Positions 9,247 to 18,144 of a stretch of DNA of 36,645 nucleotides are shown piece by piece; the first letter of the stretch is position 1; each line of letters opens with the position of its first letter. The DNA comes from Methanobacteriota archaeon (GTDB lineage: Archaea; Thermoplasmatota; Poseidoniia; Poseidoniales; Thalassarchaeaceae): positions 1 through 36,645 of the forward strand of contig PBFP01000024.1 in the NCBI GenBank assembly GCA_002718695.1. The letters run 5' to 3'. The notes beneath the pieces are model-generated. The model did not search any database. It was given only the letters and a program-made list of their open reading frames with translations, and was not told the origin of the DNA. Position numbers and translations under genes: made by a program.

Positions 9247-10320
9247 GTGGTCGATGACTTCGAGGCAGTACTAACTTCGATCTTGATTCTTGCTTCACCT
9301 GTATTTTTCGCATTGCCTGTATCATTTGCTTGGCGGTGGTGGGTCGGGATAGAACCAGAGCATGAGCACTATAGGGAGAAAGTTCGTAGGGTCTTAGACT
9401 CAGGAATGCCACTCATTAGGTATAGATCGGAACTGGACGCTCAAGCGAGGAAAGTACACCTAACTTCCGATCGTCAAGCGAGGATAGAGTCAGACCTTCT
9501 ACACAAACTTAGATTACAGCATTTTCTACTTTTTCCAAGTTTGATACTATGGCCCTTAGTCGGAATTTTTGCCGCTCTAATCACCATCCCAATGATGCCG
9601 CTTCTTCGACTCCTAGAATGGATTCTTATTGACAAGAAGGTACTTTCGGGTGTCGCATCAATTATCCAAAGGTATACTCGTTGGGAGATTATTGGCATAC
9701 CTAGACTAGATGCCGGGGCAAAAGAGTTCGATAAAGTGCTAGCATCAATACATCGGATGCCAACTACCGTTTTTCTAGGTTTATTTGCTTACCTCATTGT
9801 TTCATATTTTCCAATGAGCTCTTCAAGAGTTCTATTGATGAGTGCATTAGTATACATTATTTTAGTTTCTGCAATTTCAGTAATCAGGGCTGCAACTGAA
9901 AGCACTTTGACATTTGCCGATCCAACAAATAGGACGATCATGCCCATGGACTCATATGTAGATGAGAAGCTTGGTCCGTGGGTAGGAGTGGGGCTTATCT
10001 TCCTTTTATCACGCCAATTAATGTACGGTTCGAAGATTCGCACTGGTGAGTTGCTGATAGATCCTATTCCATTTTCAATCAGTGTCCTGATTGTCCTATA
10101 CACTGCAACAATTATTGGAATCTCTGTAGAAATTGTATTCTTTAGAAATAGGGGAAATTCTGTAAGAAGAACATTCCAATCACAAATGGTTGAAATCTTC
10201 AACCCTATGGTATATCTTTTCAATAGACATCATGGGTCACTGAGGCTTATTCCTCTGATGTCTTTGTCCGAATGGGTAGACTCAGATGAGAATTTCGAAG
10301 TAGCTTTCAGGAATCATTGA
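9247..10320 (+). CDS. Multi-pass membrane protein of unknown function
   Basis: No family is recognised. The 357-residue product has about six hydrophobic segments: one at residues 9-29, a long block near 90-120 (FPSLILWPLVGIFAALITIP), paired segments around 172-210, and two more after an acidic and polar loop (FLLSRQLM and FSISVLIVLYTATIIGIS). A cytoplasmic-looking charged stretch lies between the first two (EHYREKVRRVLDSG). The start is GTG at 9247. No Shine-Dalgarno is evident, but an AT-rich TATA-like element (about 9202-9218) lies 30-45 bases upstream, so the mRNA may be nearly leaderless. The 3' end overlaps the convergent ygfZ-like gene by 14 bases. Confidence 0.7.
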   Translation: MVDDFEAVLTSILILASPVFFALPVSFAWRWWVGIEPEHEHYREKVRRVLDSGMPLIRYRSELDAQARKVHLTSDRQARIESDLLHKLRLQHFLLFPSLILWPLVGIFAALITIPMMPLLRLLEWILIDKKVLSGVASIIQRYTRWEIIGIPRLDAGAKEFDKVLASIHRMPTTVFLGLFAYLIVSYFPMSSSRVLLMSALVYIILVSAISVIRAATESTLTFADPTNRTIMPMDSYVDEKLGPWVGVGLIFLLSRQLMYGSKIRTGELLIDPIPFSISVLIVLYTATIIGISVEIVFFRNRGNSVRRTFQSQMVEIFNPMVYLFNRHHGSLRLIPLMSLSEWVDSDENFEVAFRNH

Positions 10321-11218
10321 TCTTCTCTATTTTTATAGGGGCACCATTTGAAAGTTTAGAATGAATTTTTGATGATTCGAAAATTGGACTAATCCCCAAA
10401 GATAGGTTTACTGAGCCATCGTATTGTGAAGAAGTTAGGTTTATTTTACCTACATCTTCTACATAATGCGCCCCCAATTCTATTGGCGAATTACTAACAA
10501 TTCGAACAATTTGTTTTGTCAATCGGCCACGACTATCGACTCTAGCATGAATTTCCTGGCCAGGATAGCACCCCTTATCCAAACTAACTAACTCCCCTAA
10601 TCCTGACTCATTCGGCAGATTCCCCCTGGCATCTTGAATATCTGATTGCCCCAAACCAATCCTCAAGAATTCCCATCTTTCCTCGCCAATTTTCTCCGAT
10701 CCCATTGAATTTAGTTTGCTCATAATTTTGTCAATCTTTACTATCGGAAGTAGAATTTCGAAAACATTGGCCCCCCCAATTTTCTCTTTTGAAAACAATA
10801 CGTCTTCATTTTCAACTACCTTATCGGGAAGTAAGTCGAAATTTACCAATCCAAAGTGAGAAAGTGGATCAATTTCATCTTTGCAGACCAGTGTGATATG
10901 TGCGATTGCATCATCTCCATTTAGCAAGGAGCAATCTTCATCCCATCCAGCCCCACTAACGATCATCCCCCTAATCTTACTTGAGAATTCGGGACTTGAA
11001 ATAATCAATATTTGCTCATCAATTTTCATCAATCTTGCAATATCTTCTACCCTTCCATTTGCATCGCAAAAAAGAGCTATTTGGGTTCCCATGTTATCCA
11101 AATTGGACAATTTAGTTGATACCATCCTGTCAAGTACAATCTGTGAGTCAACACCTTTCATTACGGAAATGGAAGAAGATCTAACTATATGTTCACATCT
11201 CAAGTTAAGGTAGTCCAC
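10307..11218 (-). CDS. ygfZ: YgfZ/GcvT-like folate-binding protein (Fe-S assembly or repair factor)
   Basis: A 303-residue protein of the GcvT/YgfZ superfamily. The hallmark is KGCYPGQEIHARVDSRGRL, the conserved YgfZ KGCYxGQE loop. YgfZ-type proteins use tetrahydrofolate and support a subset of Fe-S enzymes. The N-terminal part (SISVMKGVDSQIVLDRMVST) resembles the usual ligand-domain opening. The chosen start is GTG at 11218: GGTGG sits six bases upstream, just past the stop of the IscA-like gene, whereas an upstream ATG at 11257 would overlap that gene and add a Trp-rich tail foreign to the family. Co-transcription with the A-type Fe-S carrier upstream fits a shared role in cluster assembly. 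Confidence 0.85.
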   Translation of the reverse strand: MDYLNLRCEHIVRSSSISVMKGVDSQIVLDRMVSTKLSNLDNMGTQIALFCDANGRVEDIARLMKIDEQILIISSPEFSSKIRGMIVSGAGWDEDCSLLNGDDAIAHITLVCKDEIDPLSHFGLVNFDLLPDKVVENEDVLFSKEKIGGANVFEILLPIVKIDKIMSKLNSMGSEKIGEERWEFLRIGLGQSDIQDARGNLPNESGLGELVSLDKGCYPGQEIHARVDSRGRLTKQIVRIVSNSPIELGAHYVEDVGKINLTSSQYDGSVNLSLGISPIFESSKIHSKLSNGAPIKIEKINDS

Positions 11219-11229
11219 AAGGTACCACC

Positions 11230-11664
11230 TCAGCCAAATGACTGCCCACACCCACATGATCGATCGGCATTAGGATTGTTGATTTGGAAACCCCCTCCCA
11301 TTAGAGTATCTTTGTAGTCGACAGTAATTCCTGAAAGTAAGGAGCTATCTTTGTTATGAACTAGGACATTAATGCCATCAACCTGTAATCTTTGGAAACC
11401 CTCATTTCCAGGGTCCTCTACAATCTTCATGTCGTATAGAAATCCAGAGCATCCTCCCGATTGAGCGCTAATAACCAGAACATGTGATTTTTCATCGCCA
11501 TCAATACTCTGTTTTAACGCAACTAAAGCCGAATCGGAGAAATGTAGGTCCACGTCAACGACTTCCGTTTCCGTTACAACAGGCAATGAGAAACCATCGG
11601 CGCCAAGTATTCCCACGTATTGCTGTCGAAATGGTTGTATTTCAACAGTTGCTCTGATGGACAT
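11230..11664 (-). CDS. erpA: A-type Fe-S cluster carrier (IscA/ErpA/HesB family)
   Basis: This small carrier transfers Fe-S clusters to target apoproteins. The three conserved cysteines are present: one in QSGGCSGFLYDMK and two in the C-terminal SCGCGQSFG. Between them are the family strands INVLVHNKDSSLLSGITVDY and LMGGGFQINNPNA. The N-terminus carries about 40 extra residues before the domain starts at VDLHFSDSALVALK. ATG 11664 (MSIRATVEIQPF) is preferred over ATG 11676. It is followed by the ygfZ-like gene with an 11-base spacer. Its gene is divergent from fdhD, separated by about 33 bases. Whether it is IscA, ErpA or SufA cannot be settled from sequence alone. Confidence 0.9.
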   Translation of the reverse strand: MSIRATVEIQPFRQQYVGILGADGFSLPVVTETEVVDVDLHFSDSALVALKQSIDGDEKSHVLVISAQSGGCSGFLYDMKIVEDPGNEGFQRLQVDGINVLVHNKDSSLLSGITVDYKDTLMGGGFQINNPNADRSCGCGQSFG

Positions 11665-11697
11665 CAAACATATCAATAAGTATCCATTCGAAGTAAT

Positions 11698-12516
11698 GTG
11701 GAAGGTTTCGAAACCAGGCCCGCTGCCAGAATAAACAAGGTTAGCCGGAGACGATATGATGATTTTGTCATCTCTGAGGAGGCATTGTCAATATTGGTCA
11801 ATAGTGAGACTCATGGTGAACAGAAATTGGGAGTAACTATGCGAACAAAGGGGAACGATTCAAATCTAGTATTAGGGTTTCTTTTTTCTGAAGGAATTAT
11901 CAATTCTGTAGACGAAGTATTAGGGGTAGAAAACGAATCTGATAAAACAATTATAGTTTTGAGTAGTGAGTCGAACTTTGACCCCTCTCTACATTGTCGG
12001 CCAAGCATAGTTTCATCAGCTTGCGGAATATGTGGTAGAAGCACCATAGATGACGCATTGCATATGCATAGTCCAAAACTCGACGAAACCACAAAAATCT
12101 CGCTATCTTCGATTTCGAGGTCTCTTGAAACTATGGTTTCGAAGCAAACTCTTTTCACGCACACTGGTGGTTCTCATGCATGTGCTAGTATAGATATTAA
12201 TGGCGATATCAAGAGGATTTTCGAAGATGTCGGAAGGCACAATGCAATGGACAAGTTAGTAGGATCATATGTGGCAGAAAGACAAGTCCCCGTCAATGGC
12301 TTGATTTCATTTGTTTCGGGCAGGGCTTCTTTTGAATTAGTGCAAAAATCAATACGTGCCGGTTTTTCAATAATGGTAGCTATAGGGGCACCTAGTAGTT
12401 TAGCTATCGACCTAGCAAACGAGCATGGCCTGACCCTAGTCTGTTTTGCAAAGAATGAATCAATTACAGTATACACTGGCATAAGAAGAATCGTTGATCA
12501 GTCCACTACTTCTTAG
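11698..12516 (+). CDS. fdhD: Formate dehydrogenase accessory sulfurtransferase FdhD
   Basis: FdhD carries sulfur from a cysteine desulfurase to the bis-MGD molybdenum cofactor of formate dehydrogenase-type enzymes. Family landmarks are RRRYDDFVISEEAL near the N-terminus, NLVLGFLFSEGII, the functional cysteine pair in SSACGICGRS (Cys109 and Cys112), THTGGSHACA, and FEDVGRHNAMDKLVG followed by FVSGRASFELVQKS. The start is GTG 11698, the first start in this frame, giving 272 residues, a normal length. About 1 kb downstream lies a molybdopterin oxidoreductase gene on the same strand, its probable client. The last 11 bases overlap the convergent epimerase-like gene. Confidence 0.93.
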   Translation: MEGFETRPAARINKVSRRRYDDFVISEEALSILVNSETHGEQKLGVTMRTKGNDSNLVLGFLFSEGIINSVDEVLGVENESDKTIIVLSSESNFDPSLHCRPSIVSSACGICGRSTIDDALHMHSPKLDETTKISLSSISRSLETMVSKQTLFTHTGGSHACASIDINGDIKRIFEDVGRHNAMDKLVGSYVAERQVPVNGLISFVSGRASFELVQKSIRAGFSIMVAIGAPSSLAIDLANEHGLTLVCFAKNESITVYTGIRRIVDQSTTS

Positions 12517-13444
12517 GATCTCTATATTTCCTTTCTTTCAGGTCATTCTGATATGCCATTCCTAATTGTTGCCCGTTCTTTGAAATCCATTCTGAAAACC
12601 TCACTTCTCCTACAGGCTTATCATCGGTCGCCATAAGCCCTCTCATCAATCCCTTAATCTCGGCTCTAGTAATTACACGATCTCTCATTAGTAACCCAAC
12701 AAATTGGCCGACGACCCAAGCACTGATGGGGGGGACAGGAATTACAACTCTCCTAAGTCCCATTGATCTTGCAATTAATTTGACATATTCTCTGTATTCA
12801 TACTTTTCCGGGCCAGCTACATCCATGATTATGTTCCCAATATTCTCGCCCTGATCTGCTGACACTCTAGCAACGTCAGAAATGTGTATCGGTTGAATAT
12901 GGTATTTCCCCCTTCCAAAAACTCCGAAAATTGGGAATTTCCTGATTAGCCAAGCCATATTATTGATCAAGACGTCCCTCTCTCCTCCGAAAAACACCGT
13001 AGGTCTTAAAATCGCATAAGACAATTCTGATGCCTTCAAAATTTCTTCAACTTCTACCTTTCCTCTGAAATACGTCCAATCCGGAGCCTTTCTAGGATGT
13101 GCAACAGAAAAATGAACCACCCTTCTAACTCTAGCTGACTCTGCTGCTCGGAATAATTTTCTGATGTTTTCTACTGCTAGATCGTGAGCATAATTTCCAT
13201 CCGGGTCTGTATACCTGACCCAATACGTATTGTATAGAACATCTGCCCCTTTCAGAGAATTTACGAGAGATTCGTGATTATCAAAATCTAATGAATGAAC
13301 CTCAATCTTTCCATTAAAAGGATCGTCCCTTCCAACAGCATTGGTTAGAGTTCTAACAGTTCTGCCTCTCGACAGCAACTCCTTCGCTATCCACCTTCCT
13401 GAGTAACCAAAGGCCCCAGTAACAACATGTAAACCGTCACTCAT
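12506..13444 (-). CDS. NAD(P)-dependent epimerase/dehydratase-like protein (extended or atypical SDR)
   Basis: A 312-residue Rossmann-fold protein. The N-terminal nucleotide-binding motif is VVTGAFGYSGRWIAKELLSRG. LDFDNHESLVNSLKGADVLYNTYWVRY and VRRVVHFSVAHPRKAPDWTYFRGKVEVEEIL follow, then LRPTVFFGGERDVLINNMAW. The canonical YxxxK becomes YFRGK (Tyr and Lys present). It resembles NDUFA9/NmrA-like and yeast Coq11-like NAD(P)-binding proteins more than sugar epimerases. The substrate is unknown. It lies antisense between fdhD and the molybdoenzyme, so it is not obviously part of that set. Confidence 0.8.
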   Translation of the reverse strand: MSDGLHVVTGAFGYSGRWIAKELLSRGRTVRTLTNAVGRDDPFNGKIEVHSLDFDNHESLVNSLKGADVLYNTYWVRYTDPDGNYAHDLAVENIRKLFRAAESARVRRVVHFSVAHPRKAPDWTYFRGKVEVEEILKASELSYAILRPTVFFGGERDVLINNMAWLIRKFPIFGVFGRGKYHIQPIHISDVARVSADQGENIGNIIMDVAGPEKYEYREYVKLIARSMGLRRVVIPVPPISAWVVGQFVGLLMRDRVITRAEIKGLMRGLMATDDKPVGEVRFSEWISKNGQQLGMAYQNDLKERKYRDPKK

Positions 13445-13517
13445 GGCCTCCGAGTAATGCTATTGAACATTATCTTACCCTCATTAAATTGAAATGTGAG
13501 ATAGCAGGTTTGTTATC

Positions 13518-15800
13518 GTGCGAAAGACTGTTACGGCCACAACTCCACTCGAAGAAGAACCTCCAAAGAAAGGTCGAACGAGTGATTCTGCAGCCGGAAT
13601 GCCTGCTATTATTTCAACTGTAAAACACGGTATATCAAAAATGGGATTTATTCGTAGTTTCACTAATTTATCAAGGGTGAACAGATTTGGAGGTTTTGAC
13701 TGCCCAGGATGTGCTTGGCCTGATCCTGATGACAAACGAACAATAGCTGAATTCTGCGAAAACGGTGCGAAGGCCGTTGCTGACGAAGCAACTAGGAAGA
13801 GGGCAGATCCTAGTTTCTGGTCCAAGTGGAAGGTTTCCGAGCTTTCAGAAAAATCTGACCAATGGCTCAACGAGCAGGGAAGGTTGACACACCCAATGAT
13901 ACTTGAAGAGGGGTCTGACTATTATGAAGAGGTTTCTTGGCAAGATGCCTTTGACCTAATCGCCTCGAAGCTTTCTGAATTGCAGTCTCCAAATCAGTCA
14001 ATATTCTATACTTCAGGGAGGACCAGCAACGAAGCCGCGTTTCTTTGGCAACTTCTAGCACGGAGATTTGGCACAAACAACCTTCCGGATTGCTCAAATA
14101 TGTGCCATGAGTCTTCGGGGGTTGCTCTCACAGAGTCTATAGGCATAGGTAAAGGAACCGTAAAGTTGGACGACTTTGAAAAGTCTGAATTAATTATTGT
14201 TGTAGGCCAGAATCCCGGATCTAATCATCCAAGAATGCTAACTGCATTAAGGGACGCGAAGAAATCAGGAGCCTCTGTAATAAGTATAAATCCATTAATG
14301 GAAACTGGAATGATAAGATTCAAACACCCCCAAAATCCTCTGGAGGTGCTCGGTTATGGGAATACTATTGCTGACAATCATATCCGAGTCAAAGTTAATG
14401 GGGACCAATCGTTATTTCGTGGGTTTGCTAAAACAATAATCAGTCTGGATAGATGCAATCACCATTTCATCAATGAATATACAAACGCATTTGAACAGTA
14501 TAGAAATATTGTTCAAGAAACCTCATGGGATAAAATTGTAGATTCATCAGGAGTTCCTAAAGAAGAAATTATCAGGATTGGCACTCTGATGTCCCAGGCT
14601 AATTCGATAATTTGTTGCTGGGCAATGGGACTGACTCAACATAAGAACTCGGTTGCTACTATTCAGGAAATTTCGAATGTTATGCTGCTAGGTGGAAATA
14701 TTGGAAGGCCAGGGGCAGGACTTTGTCCAGTAAGGGGCCATTCGAATGTCCAGGGTGACAGGACTGTAGGCATTAATCACGACCCTCCAGAACATTTCTT
14801 GACTGCTTTGTGTGATGAATTTGGATTGGATCGGGTGAAAAACAAGGGCCTGGATGCTGTTGAATCTGTCAAGATGATGAATGAGGGCGCGGCCTCGGTT
14901 TTTCTATCGATGGGCGGCAACTTTCTTTCCGCAATGTCTGATACAAATTCTACTGCAAAGGCCCTGCAGCAATGCGATCTTACAGTACAAATTTCTACTA
15001 AACCAAATAGATCACACCTAGTAACTGGAAAGACAGGATTAATTCTACCATGCTTGGGGAGGACAGAAAGAGATCTAACCAAACACGGACAACAATTCGT
15101 TACCGTTGAGAACTCCATGGGCGTAGTTCACAAATCAACTGGCAGAGCTAAACCTGCTAGTCGCCATATTAGATCTGAACCAAAAATAGTCTGTGGAATT
15201 GCCAGCTCACTCGAATCAATAATCGGAGAATCTGACATAGAATGGAGCGAGATGTCTTCCGACTACGACTTGGTAAGAGATTGCATAGAGAAAACAGTCC
15301 CAGGTTTCGAATCTTACAACCGACGTTGTAGGGACAAAGGAGGATTTTACCTGCCTAACCCCCCTCGTGATGAATTGAAATTCAAAACTTCGACAGGTAA
15401 GGCAAACTTCATTGTAAACCAACTTGACTCGATTAAAACAGATAATGGAAAATTCATCATGATGACCGTGAGATCACATGACCAATACAATACGACAATA
15501 TATGGTAATGATGATCGATACAGAGGTATTTCACGTGGTAGACGGATTGTGATGATGAATAAATTAGATATGGAAGAAAATGGATTTACTGAGTATCATA
15601 ATGTTGCAATTACATCACATTTCAAAGACTCAAAGATTACTTCTGATGGATGGAAGGTCATTGAGTATGATATTCCACGTGGCAATGTTGCAACGTACTT
15701 CCCGGAGTCAAATGTATTGATTCCTCTCGATAGTGTAGCTGACAGAAGCAATACGCCTACGAGTAAGTCTGTTTCCGTATCAATAATCTCCTCTACCTAA
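13518..15800 (+). CDS. FdhF/YdeP-family molybdopterin oxidoreductase
   Basis: A 760-residue bis-MGD enzyme of the formate dehydrogenase alpha-like group. The N-terminus has GGFDCPGCAWPDPDDK and EFCENGAKAVADE, characteristic of the YdeP subgroup, with Cys62, Cys65 and Cys80 as possible cluster ligands rather than the usual four-Cys CxxCxxxC arrangement. In DCSNMCHESSGVALTESIGIG, Cys196 followed by His aligns with the selenocysteine-His of E. coli FDH-H, so the Mo ligand is probably Cys. NPGSNHPRML and GAGLCPVRGHSNVQGDRTVG are cofactor-binding blocks. The C-terminal domain includes TVRSHDQYNTTIYG. The GTG start at 13518 begins a Pro/Lys-rich leader without a Tat motif, suggesting a cytoplasmic enzyme. 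fdhD upstream supports the cofactor type. The reaction in this subfamily is not established. Confidence 0.87.
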   Translation: MRKTVTATTPLEEEPPKKGRTSDSAAGMPAIISTVKHGISKMGFIRSFTNLSRVNRFGGFDCPGCAWPDPDDKRTIAEFCENGAKAVADEATRKRADPSFWSKWKVSELSEKSDQWLNEQGRLTHPMILEEGSDYYEEVSWQDAFDLIASKLSELQSPNQSIFYTSGRTSNEAAFLWQLLARRFGTNNLPDCSNMCHESSGVALTESIGIGKGTVKLDDFEKSELIIVVGQNPGSNHPRMLTALRDAKKSGASVISINPLMETGMIRFKHPQNPLEVLGYGNTIADNHIRVKVNGDQSLFRGFAKTIISLDRCNHHFINEYTNAFEQYRNIVQETSWDKIVDSSGVPKEEIIRIGTLMSQANSIICCWAMGLTQHKNSVATIQEISNVMLLGGNIGRPGAGLCPVRGHSNVQGDRTVGINHDPPEHFLTALCDEFGLDRVKNKGLDAVESVKMMNEGAASVFLSMGGNFLSAMSDTNSTAKALQQCDLTVQISTKPNRSHLVTGKTGLILPCLGRTERDLTKHGQQFVTVENSMGVVHKSTGRAKPASRHIRSEPKIVCGIASSLESIIGESDIEWSEMSSDYDLVRDCIEKTVPGFESYNRRCRDKGGFYLPNPPRDELKFKTSTGKANFIVNQLDSIKTDNGKFIMMTVRSHDQYNTTIYGNDDRYRGISRGRRIVMMNKLDMEENGFTEYHNVAITSHFKDSKITSDGWKVIEYDIPRGNVATYFPESNVLIPLDSVADRSNTPTSKSVSVSIISST

Positions 15801-16983
15801 CGGTCCTTGCTTGCCTTTTGGACTGCTCCCTAGATAGAATGCGGCACCTACTAATTTGCCTTTCACAAAGCTCAACTTCATTTTTGTTTAGGCCCCTATC
15901 AAGTGCTTGGGTAAAGCACTTAATCGCATCATCAAACATTTCTACGGCGGCGTATGACGATGCCATATTGAAAAGCGTCCTACCGGTAACGACATCAGGA
16001 TCCAAATCGATTGCCGCGTGATAAGCAAGTACGCTTTCTGGGTATCTTCCTGAATTGTATAATGCGTTTCCACGACCGTTCTGGGCCTTTATTCGCAACT
16101 CAATCTCATTTTTGGGGCACCCGCCAATAGCTTTCTCGAAACTAGAAATGGCCTCGTCATTTTTCCCTTCGTTCAGTAGGTTTGTCCCCATATTATACCA
16201 TCCAATAGAGTCCTCTAAATCGCCCCTGACATGATTAACAATCTCGGATTTGTTTGACTCAACTGCAGCTGCATTTAGCAAAGCTTCAGTTGCATCAATG
16301 CTCTCTTCAATTGAATCTTCATCTGTATCAGTGGTCTTAGTTTCGGAATCAATATTATCCGCCCTAATTATGCATTGTTTTGCCCTGTCCGAATATCCTG
16401 CTGAAAATAGTGCTTCACCCAATCCCCTCCAAATCTCAGATGAGTTTGGAGACTCTTCTAGTAGTCCCTTCCATATAGAAACAGCTTGAGAATGTTCGCC
16501 GGTAGAAGAAAATGTGTTTGCGCGGGTAATTTTGTCCGATTTGCTCTGTTCTATTTCTTCGGTTGAATCTGATAATTCAACACGCTCTCTTTCAACTGCT
16601 CTCGATTCTACGAATGGGACCCCAGATTTACTTCCCAAATGAAAATCTGCCATGGTCCGCAACTTCTTATTCTCTGGGTAATCGATAAGGGCAGACCTGG
16701 CGTAGTTAGATGCTCTTTCTGGATTCTTTTCCCAAAGTAAATGAGCAAGATTTGCCAATGTAGGGCCGTAATTGGGATAAATTTCATCAGATTTTTCAAA
16801 TGCCTCAATCGCTAATGCATCCGAGTTCGATTTCATGTATAGTAGAGCAACGCTATACCAAGCAGTGGCATTATCAGGATCTAGTGAAATCGCTGATAGA
16901 TAGGATTCTATAGCACGATCGGTATCACCTGAAGTAGAATGTTCGGAAGCCTTTGCCAGATGTTCATCAACGCTAGCAGCCAT
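15793..16983 (-). CDS. TPR-repeat protein
   Basis: A 396-residue soluble protein dominated by tetratricopeptide repeats. Clear units are EHSTSGDTDRAIESYLSAISLDPDNATAW, SDALAIEAFEKSDEIYPNYGPTLA, GEHSQAVSIWKGLLEESPNSSEIWRG, GKNDEAISSFEKAIGGCP and GRYPESVLAYHAAIDLDPDVV, with the last near the C-terminus (FDDAIKCFTQALDRG). A charged, low-complexity linker (residues roughly 135-165 and 220-250) separates two repeat blocks. No enzymatic domain is seen; such proteins are usually scaffolds. ATG 16983 gives MAASVDEHLAKASEH directly before the first repeat; an in-frame ATG at 17055 would add 24 residues unlike TPR. The end overlaps the convergent molybdoenzyme gene by eight bases. Confidence 0.82.
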   Translation of the reverse strand: MAASVDEHLAKASEHSTSGDTDRAIESYLSAISLDPDNATAWYSVALLYMKSNSDALAIEAFEKSDEIYPNYGPTLANLAHLLWEKNPERASNYARSALIDYPENKKLRTMADFHLGSKSGVPFVESRAVERERVELSDSTEEIEQSKSDKITRANTFSSTGEHSQAVSIWKGLLEESPNSSEIWRGLGEALFSAGYSDRAKQCIIRADNIDSETKTTDTDEDSIEESIDATEALLNAAAVESNKSEIVNHVRGDLEDSIGWYNMGTNLLNEGKNDEAISSFEKAIGGCPKNEIELRIKAQNGRGNALYNSGRYPESVLAYHAAIDLDPDVVTGRTLFNMASSYAAVEMFDDAIKCFTQALDRGLNKNEVELCERQISRCRILSREQSKRQARTVR

Positions 16984-17069
16984 GTCATCTCGGCAAAATG
17001 ACACATGAATAAGCATTGGCAAATATTGAACAGACGCATATTTGAAGTCTGACACCCCTTGATGGTGGT

Positions 17070-17615
17070 ATGAGTGGTGAAATTAGGGTGATGGGAATAT
17101 GTGGTACTTATGATTTGGATTCGGCTAATGGTCGGATGCTCGAAATACTTCTAAGTGAGTGCAAAAATCAAGGTGCTGAAACAATAATTTGGGATCATGG
17201 AGAAAAACCTCTCCCTCTTGTAGGAGAAAATGGTTGCTGGGATAACCCTAATGTGAAAGAATTCCAACAGATGGCTATCGAATCTGATGCATTCGTCTTA
17301 TCTAGCCCAGAATATCATGGAACTATGAGTGGGGTAATGAAAAACTCTCTTGACTGGTTATATTCTAAGCATACTTCAGGAAAAGTATTCGGTCTAATGA
17401 GTACATTGGGGGGTCAGGCCAGTAATAATACTCTAAATCACATGAGGATAGCAGCTAGATGGATCCACGGCTGGGTCGCTCCAGAACAGGTTGCTGTTCC
17501 GCGCGTTAAAGAAGCATTTGATGACAACGGCAACCTGGTCAATGAAGAAACTGCTGAGAGGGTTTCCGCTCTCGCTTCTTCTGTAGTTAATAATGCGAGA
17601 AAATTGAGGAGGTAG
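17070..17615 (+). CDS. NADPH-dependent FMN reductase family protein (flavodoxin fold)
   Basis: A 181-residue flavodoxin-like flavoprotein. The fold starts VMGICGTYDLDSANGRMLEILLSEC. The FMN-binding loops are visible in FVLSSPEYHGTMSGVMKNSLDWLY (SSPEYHGT signature) and in VFGLMSTLGGQASNNTLNHMR. These enzymes reduce free flavin, quinones or azo compounds with NAD(P)H, and the exact substrate cannot be told here. GGTGGT precedes the ATG by a few bases. The next two genes begin within two bases or with a one-base overlap, so the three are probably one transcription unit. Confidence 0.88.
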   Translation: MSGEIRVMGICGTYDLDSANGRMLEILLSECKNQGAETIIWDHGEKPLPLVGENGCWDNPNVKEFQQMAIESDAFVLSSPEYHGTMSGVMKNSLDWLYSKHTSGKVFGLMSTLGGQASNNTLNHMRIAARWIHGWVAPEQVAVPRVKEAFDDNGNLVNEETAERVSALASSVVNNARKLRR

Positions 17616-17616
17616 A

Positions 17617-17787
17617 TTGTCCACTCGAATTTTTTCAACCGAGCTTGAGATTGCAATACTAATGATGTCATTATCTGGGGTAATTGCGTGGTGGGCAAAA
17701 AACATCTTCGATAGCATTACTCTTGTTCGAATTTTCGCTATTTTAGGTTCTGCTTCTGCTTTGTTGGCAATGTGGTTGGTATGGTGA
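17617..17787 (+). CDS. Small two-TM membrane protein between FMN reductase and PqqD-like genes
   Basis: This 56-codon frame lies exactly between its neighbours. Its TTG start comes two bases after the FMN reductase stop and is preceded by a strong GAGGAGGT Shine-Dalgarno. Its TGA overlaps the next ATG by one base (TGATG). The product begins with the polar stretch STRIFSTE, then a hydrophobic helix (LEIAILMMSLSGVIAWW), a short charged turn (AKNIFDS), and a second helix (RIFAILGSASALLAMWLVW). No family is recognised. The tight coupling and ribosome site make translation likely. Confidence 0.6.
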   Translation: MSTRIFSTELEIAILMMSLSGVIAWWAKNIFDSITLVRIFAILGSASALLAMWLVW

Positions 17788-18116
17788 TGAGTACATTGGT
17801 GTTCCCGACCAGAACCAATGTCCGCTGGGACAAGAATGAAAATGGTTTAATCACCATTTTTCAGGAAAAAAAATTAGGTTCCTTTGAGAAAAGAATTTCA
17901 AAAATTTTTGGAGCACCGACAGAGGTGAAAAGACCATTGGACGAAATGAACTCTGCTCTTTGGCTACTCATGGATGGAACAAACAATCTATCTCAGATAA
18001 TTGCAATTTTGGATGATTTGTTTGCAGAGAAGATTGCTCCTGCTCCGGAGAGGATATCAAAATCTATAGCCGAATTCCGAAATCTAGGACTTGTTGATCT
18101 TGTCAAACATCCTTAG
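17787..18116 (+). CDS. PqqD-like protein (RRE-type winged helix)
   Basis: A 109-residue protein matching the PqqD superfamily in layout: an opening beta-hairpin (FPTRTNVRWDKNENGLITIFQ), then the helix-turn region NSALWLLMDGTNNLSQIIAIL typical of the '(L/W)..(L/M)DG..(S/T)...I' motif, and a final wing (SIAEFRNLGLVDLVKHP). PqqD proteins bind peptide leaders for radical-SAM enzymes in RiPP pathways, but stand-alone archaeal members have no assigned role. No radical-SAM maturase or precursor peptide is adjacent. The start is the ATG overlapping the stop of the preceding small membrane protein; a GTG at 17772 also exists. It forms an apparent operon with the FMN reductase. Confidence 0.68.
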   Translation: MSTLVFPTRTNVRWDKNENGLITIFQEKKLGSFEKRISKIFGAPTEVKRPLDEMNSALWLLMDGTNNLSQIIAILDDLFAEKIAPAPERISKSIAEFRNLGLVDLVKHP

Positions 18117-18144
18117 AATAAATATAGGAACACAGGGTTTACAA

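Noticed and set aside
13518-15800. Possible selenocysteine in the molybdoenzyme
   Set aside because: The aligned position is an ordinary Cys codon (Cys196) and there is no in-frame TGA, so no Sec insertion is needed.
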